From the NCBI RefSeq assembly GCF_047495875.1, contig NC_092467.1, positions 27,497,066 to 27,561,065 of the forward strand: 64,000 bases of DNA, given 5' to 3'. The stretch comes from Pithys albifrons albifrons. Its lineage: Eukaryota > Chordata > Aves > Passeriformes > Thamnophilidae. Below, piece after piece: positions 1 to 36,900 of the stretch (positions are counted from its first letter, which is position 1; each line of letters begins with the position of its first letter). The position numbers were made by a program, and so were the translations under genes. The notes beneath the pieces are model-generated. The model was not told the DNA's origin. It was given only the letters and a program-made list of their open reading frames with translations, and searched no databases.

Positions 1-750
1 ATTAAAAACCTGTAATAGGAGCTGACTCATCAACACAAATATCAGCCCACTCACAGTCATACAAGAAACCCCAAAAGAAAACAACAGAAACTCAATTAGA
101 GGGACAATTTTCATCTTCAGTAGTAAGATGAGTGTTCACCAAAGTATTTTCAGAGCTCTGCTGGTACATGAATTGCTTTTACATTTCTAGGAGAATATTT
201 TGCTTTAGATGCTCTTTGTTGTTGTAACTGACAGGTAATACTATTTGATTTTTGCCCTTACAGCTTGTGAAACAGCTCCTAGAAATTTCTAAGTCTTAAT
301 CCACACATTGCTCTTTGCTTTTAAACAAGACATTTTATTTTCAGATACAAGATCCTCCCTGTAAACTAATAAAATGGTGATGACACCCATTCATCTGTCA
401 TCTAAGGCTGCAGCACTGATAAACATTTTTTCCTTGAAACTTGTTTTATAAATACAAAGCATTATAAAAAGCACTTACTCCTTTAGACAAGAGAATCTAG
501 GTGCCACACCCAAGTTACCAGTTGGTATTAAAACAGAAATGAAATAGATTTTTTTGTCCACAATCTTTGAAGTGCATTAGTTCAGACAAAAATATAAAGG
601 AAAAGCAAGCTGCACAAAATCGTAGTGCCACAGTGTGCTCATACTATACCAGTGTCATAATGAATATGAGGAAGAAGAGAGAAACTCCTGCCTCCATTTT
701 TGAACTTAAGAATGAGGGGAATGTACCAATAATATTTAGCTCACATTTAC
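1..750 (-). other. TTC39A intron, partial
   Basis: AT-rich sequence downstream of the last visible TTC39A exon. I saw no coding block resembling the next TTC39A exon and no recognisable repeat family. Confidence 0.7.
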
Positions 751-24542
<23,792 letters not shown>

Positions 24543-24649
24543 GGAGGCGTCGCGATGGGCAGCGAGCAGGGAGGGAGGGCAGGAGGGAGGCCGCGGCGGG
24601 CAGGGCTGGCGCTGCTGCTGCTCCCCGGCGGCCGCCGCACCCGCCTCGC

Positions 24650-24727
24650 ATGGTGTGGAGCGGCAGCAGCCGGAGCTCGGCGCATGTTCGGGCAGGGCCG
24701 GGCCGGGCGGAGGGGCCGCCCCCGCAG
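24650..24727 (+). other. Candidate divergent first exon on the plus strand
   Basis: Within the CpG island the plus strand has ATG at 24650-24652 (context CGCATGG) followed by 26 open codons starting MVWSGSSRSSAHVRAGPGRA. It ends exactly at CAG|GTGAGC, a near-perfect 5' splice site at 24728. I found no matching downstream exon and recognise no protein. A divergent noncoding RNA is the more likely reading; chance in GC-rich DNA is possible. Confidence 0.25.
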
Positions 24728-24969
24728 GTGAGCGGTGCGGCAGCGCCCGCCCCCGCCGGCGGTGCGGATGGCACGGGATGGCATGGCACGGGATAGGGGT
24801 GGCATGGGCTGCGATGCCCCGGGGTGACGGTACCACCGCAGCGCTCGGGCGGGACCCGGGCGTGCCGCTCCGCACCGGGAAGCGCTGGGAGGAGGGCAGG
24901 CATCGTTGCTATGTGCTGGCATTAAAGTCGTTAATTCCCCTTCCGAGAAAAAGCAGGAGGAAAATATAA

Positions 24970-27900
24970 CTCATATTTGGCCAAGTTTTAAATTAACCTG
25001 CGCTCTGTCCCTGCTGCCAAGGAGCTTATCCCAGTGCAGCCCTCCCGCCCCCAGCACAGCGGGCAGCGAGTAGTGACAGGAGTGACATCCCGCAGCTCAC
25101 ACTTCACGGAGGGCAGGTTATGAACAAATAATTTGATTTAAATTAAGTGATTTAATTTATTCATAAACATAAAAATAATAATCAGTATTTAATTAAAAAA
25201 TGTGACTCGCCTCTCTAGTTAAAACTAAACCCACTGAAAAGGCAAATAGATATGCAATACTGGAAAAATTGTTTTACTTTGGCCATTACATATATTATAA
25301 TCGTATCGATCACGCAGCTTCGGGGTTACAGGGATAAGAGGTCAGAAGAGATTAACAAAAGAAAGGAGCCCGTGGAAGGAAATGAACAGGGCAGAGAAGG
25401 CAAAGGTATACACGGCGGAGGGAGTGGCAGGACAAACAGAAGGACTGGGTTGACATAAAGAAACAATGGGCACATTAACGGGAACAGTGGGCGTAGAAGG
25501 TTAAAAAAAGAACAAATTTAGGAGCTGCGCAGCGACAATGTGGTTGGTGCTGAGGAACAAGAGGCAGGCTGCGGGCCTGCCTCGCGCTCCTGCGCTCCCG
25601 GAGAGGAGCCGGGACAGCTGACGGAGCACATCCATCCATCCATCCTGACAACAGCCAAAAGTCATCCTTGTCTCAACTAAAGCAAACAGTTCAGCTCCGG
25701 GGAGGACGGTGCAAGGAGTGGTGACAGGCACCTCCACGGAGCTATTTTGGTACACATGCAAAACCACATTTCTCAACATAAAATACCTGTTTACATACAT
25801 TGAATTTTTTGAATTGCCAAGCTCGTACATTCCAGCTCACAACTTTCAAGAGAAGCAAAACTTCCTGGTGTAGTTCGGTGCTTCAGGCATAGCCCATTTT
25901 CAACAGCCACACACATTTAACCTAAAGAACATTTTTATTAATAACCAACCCTGAATATATTCTAAATTGCTTGTTACAACTTATAGAAATTCTATGTTGT
26001 AGTGACAAAGGTGAAAAAAGCTAAAACAGAAGGACAAATTTGCATCATTAGCTTAACTGCAGTTGGAATTAGTTATTCCCTGGGGAAAATTACTATATGT
26101 TTGAGAATAGTTGTGCTTGTAATATCTGACAGTAAAATAAATATATTTTAGGATAAATGGATAGCATATTAAGGAAAATTAGAGAATATAAATATATAGG
26201 TCTAACATTCAACAAGTACTTTTCACGCAGTTTTCAGCATTCAGGGTCACTGGTTTGAACCCCAACTGAGCTATTTACTGAGTAAAAGTTGTTATTGGAC
26301 ACAAAATGAGATATCCCAAACTCCTCAGAACTGTTTGGAACTAAAAGACTCCAATCTTTATTACAGAACAGCTTTTAAAAATGAGGTATTAATAAAACCT
26401 CAGATAAGTCTAAAAAATTCTACAAGTAGGATTTTACCGAAAAATCCATCGACTCTTCCAAAATTAGTTTTTTCTGTATAAATGACTGCACCTGCATTCC
26501 AGGAGAGACTGCATTCTATGGAAAACAATCCCTAAGACCTTTTGGCTTTGAATACAAGAAGTTCAATGCTACATAGTCTCAACAGGATAAATAACGAGTC
26601 TGGCCACACAGGAAGATCAGTCTGAGTGGATCAGGATGAGTCTGTCAGAAGCAGATCTGAGACAGCTGACAGTCTGCAGACCATGTTACAGGATCTCTTA
26701 CTGGGACATACTTCTGAAGTCAAAGGTAAGAATTTCTCTCTGTATTATCAGCAAGCTAAACCCTCAAGCAAGTATCTTGTTGAAAGTAGCACTTCTGCTA
26801 AATTCTTAATCTATTTCCAGTTATTTGTGTAGTCCCAGAGTGCAGCTGGGTGGTTATACCAACCAAGAAAACATCTTAAAACATCTCTCCTACCTACAGG
26901 ACACCCATAAGTAAAATGGGATAAATTTCCTTCTAGTCTGCACAGGATTGTCTTTCCAGATTTGTGCAGTTGCATAATACACTATCAGACCCATTATCAC
27001 TTAGAAAATAGGAAATTAGTTAGCATGAAGTGGTTTGCCCAAACTCATTTACTAAATCAGCAAGAGATAACTAGAAACAACATCCTGACCTCTTGAACAC
27101 ACACCCAAACAATGCACCATTTTTCCCTCTATCAGCTACCTGATCACCTGCTTTAAAAACTAATGCTCTTTGTTTTCAGTTAAAATCTAAGGTCCAGGCA
27201 GCTCCAGATATCTCCATTTTAGCCCAGCAGCAATTCTTAAGTATTCTGGGCAAGGAACATCAACGCAGATAGTGTTACTTAGGGGTGGGGGTTTTTTTTG
27301 CTATTCATGTTTCTTTAAAGATTGTTGATGAAAATTACTGATATTACTGACCTAGCCTTGATGGCTTGTCACCTGACAAATTAAAAGTTCCTTCCCATCT
27401 TTCTTGGGGTAACAGTGACAGGCCAAAATTTACAGTGAATCTTCCCACAAAAACCCTCAGTGAGGGGTTCTCATACTCACCTGAGTCTAAAAACACAGGA
27501 GGAAAATATTTTTATTTTTTCCCTCCCTGACTTTCCCCCCACACAGGAAATTCCTTTACATTATACTGTCTTCCCTCCCTTCCTTTCCAGTTCTACAGCT
27601 TTCTTCATTTTAGCCTCAGAGCTCCCTGGAAACACAACTCTGCAGAGAATTCCAGAGTTCAGTAGCACCCACAAAGGCAACTAAAGCTCCACTCTACCTA
27701 CCAGAAGCACAAACTTGAAACTTGCATCAAGAAAGATCTTCAGTTTGGGAAAATGACTTCCAGTCTACTTCCAGTACAAACTGTCAGCTCTCTGCTTTCA
27801 CATTGCCTTTTGGTTGATAATCACACAAGGTGAACAAATCCTCTTCCTTCTTGTGAGAAAAATGGTTGCATTCAAAAGCCAACATTTCTGCTGACTCAAT

Positions 27901-29084
27901 AATTAACAATGGAATTAAACTCAAGAGCATTCACTGACATGATGCAGAAATCCATAAAAAGATGACAGTGGACTTCAGTTGCCAATGTTTTGAACAAATA
28001 TGTTACTTTTCCAATCTTACCCTTTTATAAAGGAATCCTGTACACTCTATGTTATAAACTAATATTGTCTAGTGATGCAACAGACTTACCATTAATCCCC
28101 TGTACATTGTTCAATACACTTTCCAGTTAAGTGAGTTCACAGAACTTGCCTTGGAATTGTAATTGTCAAGTGTGCAATGCACCTGCCAGACATGGGATAA
28201 ATCTCATTCAGAGTTCAAAGGTATCCTGTGAATGCAACAGAAACTTTTACATGACACAACTTCATCATACGGAAGTCAGACAGTGAAAAGAAGATATCAA
28301 GTTAGTCAGGAGGATTAGAAACCATCTCCAATTTCATCATAAAGAGTGAAATGGACTGCACACAAGTCAGAAGGGAAAGGGGGTTGAAAGCAGCAAAACC
28401 AGAGGAAAAGTGCATCCAAGATGCAAATTTGACAGGGGAGTTAGGAAAAAAATGGACAGCCCACAGGTGGCTTCCAATAGCCTCCAGAATGTGTGTGAAC
28501 CTGATAAAATTAATGAAGATATTATGCTGTCTAATCCAACTGATGTCCATTAAAAGAACATAGGCAAAGAGATCTGGGTCCACTTAGATGACTATAATAA
28601 AACCCAGCACTACTGCAGCGAAAGGATCAAAACCACATGTAAATGGTTGCTGGAACTCCTAAACTATGACCAAGCACTCTAAGCTTTCACATAAGGGACA
28701 CATTACACTGACAGACATTCAGAAGAATCACATATGCTGTCAAATTAAAGATCTCTTAAGCCCTGTATGCTGCCAGCAGCCACTGGAGGATGCTTACATA
28801 CCTTCACAGATAAACCTTGAGCATTTGGGCTCTGCAACCCCTCTGCAGGCAGACATCCTTGGGTAAGAGCAGCCTGAATTTTCTGTGAAGCTGACACAAC
28901 TCCTAATGAAGCAAGTGACAGCTGGGATTAGTGTGCACTTGAGCCAACCTCAGGATTCAGGCAACTTTTCTCTCTGAAAATTAACCCACTCCCCCCAGTC
29001 TACAGTCAGAACATCTTACATTGCTTTACACTCATATATTGCTTTACAGTTCAGAGCACTCGCTTGAAAAAACAAGAAAAGAGT
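24970..29084. other. Intergenic interval between EPS15 3' end and TTC39A promoter
   Basis: About 4.1 kb of mostly AT-rich DNA. It includes a short (atcc)n microsatellite at about 25629-25645 and no recognisable exon, RNA gene or dated repeat copy. The open frames, for example 28351-28563, resemble nothing I know. Confidence 0.65.
25629..25645 (+). repeat. (ATCC)n microsatellite
   Basis: About four tandem copies of a tetranucleotide catc unit in intergenic DNA. Confidence 0.8.
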
Positions 29085-29104
29085 TCACATTTATGTACTT
29101 AAAC

Positions 29105-29110
29105 TTTATT
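29105..29110 (-). terminator. EPS15: EPS15 polyadenylation signal AATAAA
   Basis: The plus strand tttatt reads AATAAA on the minus strand about 1.7 kb downstream of the EPS15 stop. The next 45 minus-strand bases contain a U-rich stretch (TCTTTTCTTGTTTTTTC), fitting a downstream element. It is the only perfect AATAAA I found between here and the stop codon, so cleavage near 29085 is likely. Confidence 0.65.
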
Positions 29111-29352
29111 TTTTCATAATTACAGGCTATTGTTAGAATTTTTAAACAAAAGGGAAGTCTATAAATAGAGGCTAATCCCACCTGAACAAGTTGTTTAAAA
29201 AAACAAACAGTTAAAACTTCATAAAGTAATGCCATTTAGCTCACAGCAGTGGTTTGTTGGTAGTCTGAGTAAAAGTACTATAGTCAGAGTCAGTAACATG
29301 AAATGTAACATCAAGTGACTCAAAACTTTAAATTCCATAAAGGAAAGCAGGA

Positions 29353-29380
29353 ATATATATATAATATATACATATAATAT
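29353..29380. repeat. AT-rich microsatellite
   Basis: Imperfect (AT)n run within the inferred EPS15 3' UTR. Confidence 0.75.
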
Positions 29381-30807
29381 CATGTTGGTCCACTGAGTAT
29401 ACATTTTTAACAGAAGATAAGAAACTATGTAATCCAGTTAAGCATATGATTTGCAAGATTAGTGTACACTCATTACAAAGATGTGTAAGATAAGTTATAC
29501 CTATTTAATACTTGCAAAATTTTAAGTTACTTTTTTTTGAGCAGGTGTTTAAATGCTCATCTCCCAGTGCAAAAGAAAAACCATCCCAGTAAGGTTACTC
29601 ATTTTTTCTGAAAAACTGAACCCCCTCCAGCTCATGCAACAGCAGCACTGATAGGTAATGGGAAGAGCTTAAATATACTGAGGCATGGCTGAGTTCTCCC
29701 CTTTGCCCCAGTGCTGTGTGTTGAAACACTTCAATTTCCTTTCCACAGGTTAAAAGTGCAAGAAAAAAACCCCCTCTAGATGTTTATGCTGCTGCCATTG
29801 ATAGGGCACTAGATTGTTCTTTTTGGAATTATTTTAATGAAACTGATTTTCCAAATAGAATTCTTTCAAAATGAACAATAAGTTATTTTCATTAAGTTAC
29901 TTTCATTAACATTCTATCAATCCTACTCTGACTCAGTGACCATTCAGAAATCATTCAGTTTAAGGTGCAACTATCAGTTGGCATTCAATAAATTACATAT
30001 ACAGAAATCAACTGTTGTTAAAAAAAATAGAAATCAGACTACCTGTTTTTTCTTTCTATTCTCAATCCTGTTTCAAATGGAACTTATTAACTTGCCAGTT
30101 CAGCTGCATATTTAACAGGCAAAAGTGGCTCAAATAGCAGTGGGGTCTTACAAGTTGACAGTCACCTCAGCCAACAGCAAATGCACATGAATCTTCAGCT
30201 TAATTGCTTTATAAACAAAACAACAGGCCTGTCTTAAAACTTATGACCATGCAAGAAAAGCAAGGAAGGTTTCAGAAAGATACACTCTTTCTGATGTAGA
30301 CTCCATGAAGATTATGTCAAATCCAACATAAGATCTTCAATGAGGAGAAAAATCTATGTGCATACATATAAAATAAAGCACTCCACAACTCTGGCATTAC
30401 TAAAACCTCTTTAGAAGGATAAAAGGTTGCCAGTGACGAACTGCTTGATGGGAGACAGTCAGCCAGGACAGAATAATTGCTGTGTTCACTTTATGCTCAA
30501 TTACCAACTGCTGATAGATTACAGTCAAACCACAATCTCTATCTGCATTTTAAACTGATTTGCTTTCAGCTGGGAAAAGTACTTTGTTCTCCTGAAAACT
30601 TGAGAGAAATTGAATGCTAAACTTAACAGTTATTTGAACAGTAACCAAAAGGATTAAATTTAGCAGAAACATTCACATCACTTTCAGAAATTTAAAACCT
30701 TTCATAGTTTCTTGTATATATGCATTTTCTGATTAACATTTAAATAGGTTAGGTATTCAGGGAAAGGGACAAACCAGTTTACATAAGATAAAATCTTATT
30801 CTAAACT

Positions 30808-30954
30808 TCATGCTTCTGATATTTCAGATTTACTGAGTGCAATAGCCAGTTCCAAGTCTTCTTGCTCTTGCTGTTTTAGTCGTGCCAATCTTTCTTTCTC
30901 TTCTCTCTCACTTTCCCTCTTAGCCCATTCAATCATGTCTTCCTCAGTAGAATA
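30808..30954 (-). CDS. EPS15: EPS15 terminal coding exon: two ubiquitin-interacting motifs and stop
   Basis: The acceptor is ATAAATGCAG before 30954. The 147 bases encode [20 protein letters not shown] then [20 protein letters not shown] and SKSEISEA, with TGA at 30810-30808. The tandem UIMs are [13 protein letters not shown] and [13 protein letters not shown], with the alternating Leu/Ala-Ser core in the second. The first Tyr aligns with the human residue (about 850) reported as phosphorylated by EGFR. The C-terminus SKSEISEA is identical to human. Confidence 0.98.
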   Translation of the reverse strand, partial: YSTEEDMIEWAKRESEREEKERLARLKQQEQEDLELAIALSKSEISEA

Positions 30955-33900
30955 CTGCATTTATAAAAGACAAAATAAACCAGATTAATAATACAGGGAT
31001 AACTATGACTGTCCAAATCTTTGCTTTAAGGGACAATTACAGCTATTCTGTAATTGTATATATTCTACTCTTCAAAATATTACTTTTTTAGTTGTAATAT
31101 ATTATTAAGATTGGCTTAGTCTAAGGTTTAACTACTGAGTTCTGCATTGAAGCCACCCAGCTGATGTATTTTAACAAAATATGCCGTGTTTCAAAATTCA
31201 GTATTAACTTTACAAATATGTTACTACTGAGCAGAAAGTGCTATAATGCAAAATCAGTTTTATTTTAGATAAAACCCAGTCTATACAAGAAAAACTGAAT
31301 AAATCAAGAGAACATTTTGCAAAACACCCCCCTATTCACAGTATTAGGCCAGCCTGGTTTACTCTGCTTTCATTAGGGATGATTTTTTCAAGTGACAATG
31401 ACTGCAAAAATTTAGCTGTAGACTGACTGTTTCTGAATGCAGAGATGAAAAATACTTCTGCCAAGAAGCAGCAAAATAATAAGGTTATAACACACAGTTA
31501 GAAGCTTAGTAGTAATACAGAAAAAAAGGTCAGCATGATATGAGAGGGGAAAAAAAGAGAACAGATTATTTCTGTGTCTATTGGTGTGAACAGAATGTGA
31601 ACTAAGTATCTGTGGTCCAATGATGATAAATTAGAGACAATTAATCTTAAATGAAGTTTAAGTAATTTAAATAAGTTTATCTTAAATAAAATACAAAAGA
31701 TTATGCTAAAGTTTGCTTCTAGTAAATGTACAGAAAAACTAAGAGGGAGGTGAAGGCCACATTGTCATGAATGCCCCAACATCAGCTCTGAAAGGGTTAT
31801 CACATCATCCTCCAGCTGCTCTCTGGGACCTTCTCTCTGGGAAATAAATGTGGAAACACCTGAGTTTTCCCCATAGTTCACTCAGGATTTTCAGTAATTG
31901 CAACAGGAAAAGAATACTCTTTCCTTCATAAGGAACATTTTTTGCTTTCTCCTCCACATCGTGTCCTCCAAACTGGCTTCTCGGTCCTCTAACACAGACC
32001 AAGAACCACCTTTCAGAAGTTCTTATGCCACAAGACACATCAACCAGTGCAAGTCTATTTTGAGAGCCTGACAAGTCTATTAGGCCTGAACAGAAAAAAA
32101 AAGCAGTATGGTCAAGATACTGTAAATGGAAATTGCATTTAACAGGTATCAGGCTTGAAAGGGAGATCGATGGCCTTCAAAACTCCTACTTGCAAAAGCT
32201 CCAAAATGAAAAATAATATGTAGGCATGCACAAACCTTTAGATTTGCTTCTACTGCTTGGACACCAGGACTTCTATGAAATGAATTCTGGTTATAAAGAG
32301 ACACTTACTACTTTTACTTCATTGTACATAAGTCTGGAATTTACTAGCAACTCAAACTCATCAAATTATACTTCATTAATATACAGCATTAAGAGGCTGT
32401 TTATCAGTATTGCAGTACATTAAAATTACAACCAAACAGTTCAGTGACAGCTCAACTAAAATCCCATTTTGGTTTATTTTTAATTGGATAGTGAACAGTG
32501 TGCTTGTTTTAGATACATAATTTAAATTTGCTGCACAGGCTGATAAAATGGATAATCCTTAGAACACAGATATTTTTAAAGTCCTATTTTCTAAAAGCTA
32601 GGAGGCCTCCATTTAAAAAAAAACCTCATAAAAACAATGCAATTTAAACATTAGCTACAACAGTGTGCAGTATTTTGTTTTAGGACAGCCTCAGCTGTAA
32701 AAGTAAGCACTGTTTTAACTGGAAGCAATATCCCTTTTGTACAAGGGATGTGTTTTAATACTTGAAACCAGACTGAAGCCCTCAGTGTGAACAATTCAAA
32801 GCTGCCATTAGACAAACAAATGTAAAAAGTGTTTACTCACAGTACTGAAGTTTGCAAAATTGTTGGGGTCAGCCTCTTTACTGCTGCTGGTGGGAGCAAA
32901 TGGATCACAGAATAGATCTGCTTCTTGTTCTTTGGGAATGTCTGGGGTGGGGAAGGGCTGAAATGGATCGCTCGGTTTAAAGGAATCTGAAGAGTCTATT
33001 TGATTGATAGGTCTTTTCCCTTAGATTAAAATGAATTTAAAATGAATTTAGGATAGCAGGTAATAACATGCCCAAACTAGTGAAAGAAAACAACTATTCA
33101 AAAGCTATGCAACCCCTTCCTGTGAATCAGAGGGGCTGCAGCAATTTCAGAGGAAGGGTTGGCAGTTCAAAAAATGGGGGTATGGTCCACAGATTCTGAG
33201 AGGGTAATCAGGAAAAAGGGAACACATGTATGGCAATGTTTCAGGAACACAGTTATATTTTAATTCACTATTTTGTAAAACAGTTTTGAGCATCTATTCT
33301 ACCAACACAGTATTTTTCTCTGCTCATCAGCTGTCTGTGATCATTCCAGCCAGGCTCTTTTATTATTTGTTTGGATAAAATTAACACAATTTTGTTCAGA
33401 GACCAGAAACATATTATCATATATATGTAAGTCCTCAAAACTCCATGTGCTTTCACTATGCTAACACCAGGAATTTCTGTAGTTTTTAAACTAATAGAAT
33501 GAAAGAGTATGGTAACAGGCAATCACAGCCTGAACTGTTTTGTTAATTCTTGTCTAAGTAGCTGCAAATAAATAGAATCAGGGACAAGCCCCCACTTATC
33601 TTGTTGTTTTTTCAGCATAACCCCCAGTCAGCTTTCACCACCTTTGAGGACATTAACCCAAATCCTTCCAAGAACAGCTGAGCTGAAGTTCATCCCACCA
33701 TTCCCTCTGTATGTTCCTGTTTACAGAAAAGGTTGCAGTGCAGTGTCTTGAATTCTACTATCAGGTTCTGTGGGTGCTTCCAAGTCACTTACAATGGTTG
33801 TATTTTAAAACGTCCTTCTGTTGCCATTTTTGAATAAAACTGCAGAATTGAACCAAAGTGCTTATTATTTTGCATATCACTATGTTAATTAGTCTAAAAA

Positions 33901-36900
33901 GTCTCTCATAAAACCCAAAGATATTCTAATTTGGCAAGGATTTAGAGGATACCCCCTCTGGAATGTATGATTTAGTTAAGACACTCCCCAGACAACCCTG
34001 CTGTGACAGCTCTCACTCACTGAGGATGTTCTGTCTGCAACTGAGGATGATTTGGTGGCTGCCCCACCCCTGAAATGTTCAGTCAGGTTGGATGAGGATC
34101 TGAAGAACCTGGTTTACTGAAGTTGTCCCTGCCCTTGGCAGGGAGGGTGGAACAAGATGAGCTTTAATATCCCTCAATCCAAACCATTCTGTGATTCTAT
34201 GATTCTATTACTGGCAAAAAAATGCATCTTTCTTGAATGATGTGGGAGGAGCACTCCAAATGATATCCAGGGAATTTTATTTCTGCACAGAAAAGATTAA
34301 TTATTGTAATATAAAATATACACTCTCTAAATCCTCCCCAAAATCAAGAAATGGGGGTGCTTATCAGTATCTTGGTAGGCAACAGATTCAGAGGCAACAG
34401 CCCTTCTACACTTTTTTCAGTAGCGTGAAGAATTTAAGAGAAAGATTTTTGTGCATTTCCTTGAAAAAGCATTCCCTTGTTTTGAATCAGACCAAGGGAA
34501 TAATTAAAAATAAATACACTTGAGCATCTCCAGGTTTTATTTCCATTAGGAAATGAATTTATTTGGAATGGTTATCAAGATAACCACATATTTAATTGTG
34601 CATATCAAAACAGGCTACTTTTCTCTAGTCATCTATTGTTCAGGATGCTGCTGCTCTGCCCCCAGAAGCTTCAATTCCAAAAGTGCACCATATCACAGCC
34701 ATTCCCACACAATCAAGTCAGGAATCCTTTCCCTGTTTAAATAAGGAACAACACCAAACATTCAAATATTATCACTTCCCATGTCAGCTGTTTTAATATT
34801 ATTTACAGAGAAACTGATTACCTGCAAGGCATTAGCACGAGCCAGATCTCACACCAACTTTAGAAACTACATACCTGAGTTTAAAGTTCAGTATTAACAT
34901 TCCTGTGCCTACTGCATTCTGCTTTTGAGGAAAATTGAACAGTTGTTTATATTTCATGCTACATTTTTTCAAAGCACCTTAAAATTAATCCATTTAGTGC
35001 AATATTGAAAAAAATGATGCAGTAGAGTTTTTAAAGACAATGAAACAGAGGACAGAAACTTAAAAAGGAGTACTAATAATATATTTTCCTATCTTTGCAA
35101 AAAATTGACAGTGAGCAGTCTGTGGGAACATGAGCTTGTTGCAACCACAAGGTATTGTTATCTTTGATAATCATGGCCTTTTCTGGAAAGCCAGAGTGGT
35201 TTGTGCCATGGAGTATCCCAGAGGACTCTGCTACCACTGGAGAGAAAATAGCCCAGGAAAGTTGGGTTTGTTACAGTTATTGCCACAGACCTCTGGCAAG
35301 ACCACCTGGAAAAAGGTAATCTGAAAACCTGAGCCAGGCATATCACTCTATTTAATAAATTTTGCATTAACCCCAGAGGTTTTGCAATGGATAAAACACA
35401 ATAAATTCTCACTTTGAACATAATTTAATGCAAGATTCACAGTGTATTATATCAGTAACCATTTAATTTGCAGCTATTCTGTGTTCTTGCAGATACTTGC
35501 AATGACTTTTTTCCTGTTTTTTAAATCCTTTGTCTCTTCAAATGAAATTTTAAAAACATGCAAAATTTAACTCTGAGGAAATGACCAGCAAATCAAGAAT
35601 GGACTTGTTGCACATCTTGTTCTTTCATTTTAAGTTCAGACCCTTCACTGGCCCCTCATAATTACTGTCCCACTGCCCACACTGAAGCAGCTGATTGTCA
35701 GCCCTTCTCCCTGCCAGCTCTTACCAGGTGGTGGTGGACAGGGCCTGGTGGGAGTTCCTGTCTTAGGGGGCAGTGCAGGAGGAACATCCTCATTTTTAGC
35801 CTGTGGTTCCTCAAATATGTTTTTAGTTATGGTCACACTGCTGACAGAGCCAGACGTGGAAGAGCTAAAGGGATCCTCATTGTTGGCCTTCAACAAAGAA
35901 AACACCAACATACACATTTTCAGTGCAATTCTACAATGCATCTCCTTGATAATGCAATATTAATTCAGAACAAAGTTTGGACTAAGACAAAAGAGATACT
36001 TTTGTTTGTTTTTACACATATCATCCATATACTCCAGAAGGTTGAAAATAAAGAAAAAACAGGAATGGTTAGTGTGTACAACAATATAAAGTTGAATGCA
36101 GTTAAACATGCAAAAGTAATACTTCTACAGTTAAACTCAGCAAATTTTTTAAAAAATACATAAATTATAGTATATAATTTTCTAAGAGAAAAAGTAGTTA
36201 TAAAGCCACAAAGATTACACTGAACTCTTCACAGTGGAGCTGCAGGACAATTTACTACCAAGACCTCTTTTGCAAGACAGTCAGCCATTATAAATTTTCA
36301 GTAGTGACAAAACTATAATGGAAGTGTTGGTAGAGTAAGCTCTGCCTTGTCCCTGCAGCCTCGTGCACTGTCTGTGAGCAGCAGGTGCCTCACGTTACCT
36401 TTGCCAGGGTGCTGAAGTCAGCAAAGCCACCTTCAAAGGACTCGCTTCCAAACAGAGAGGCAAAGGGGTCTGCAGCTGAACACACACAAACCAAAGAGAA
36501 TGAGGTTAAAAGCTAAATATGAAAGAAAAAATCCCACTACAAAATAGCAACTGTTACATATTTTGCAGCATAGACTAATTCAAGTGAAGCACTTCATGAG
36601 GTGACCACTTCAAGTTATTAAGTAGCTTTTACAAACCTCTGAATGGTAACTTCCAATTAACAATAACAAACCTGAACAGGGACTGATTCAAAAGAAATAG
36701 TGGTATTCTGTTTTCCTACATTAAAAAAGTTAAATTCCACTGAAAGTATCAGATAATCATATGCCGGATGCTCTGCTGAGATACAGGTATGAATACACAC
36801 AAAGGGATTGCTTTGTGTGCATACACCCATAAATATACATACAGACATATATATATATGTATATATATGTGTGTGAACATGGACAAGAGCTCACTTTTAA

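Larger units (their letters stand above)
29085..30807 (-). other. EPS15: EPS15 3' untranslated region (inferred)
   Basis: AT-rich sequence downstream of the EPS15 stop codon at 30808-30810 as far as the AATAAA at 29105. It holds several ATTTA-like pentamers and an AT microsatellite at about 29353-29380. The extent is inferred from the poly(A) signal, not from transcripts. Confidence 0.6.

Noticed and set aside
28300..28866. Cluster of overlapping frames in the intergenic gap
   Set aside because: The translated peptides match no family I know, have no splice or promoter context, and frames on the two strands overlap each other.
32808..32840. Readthrough of the EPS15 donor giving ten extra codons and a stop (a short isoform without UIMs)
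   Set aside because: Short EPS15 forms lacking the UIM end are reported in mammals, but any intron readthrough soon meets a stop, so this sequence alone is not evidence of a bird isoform.
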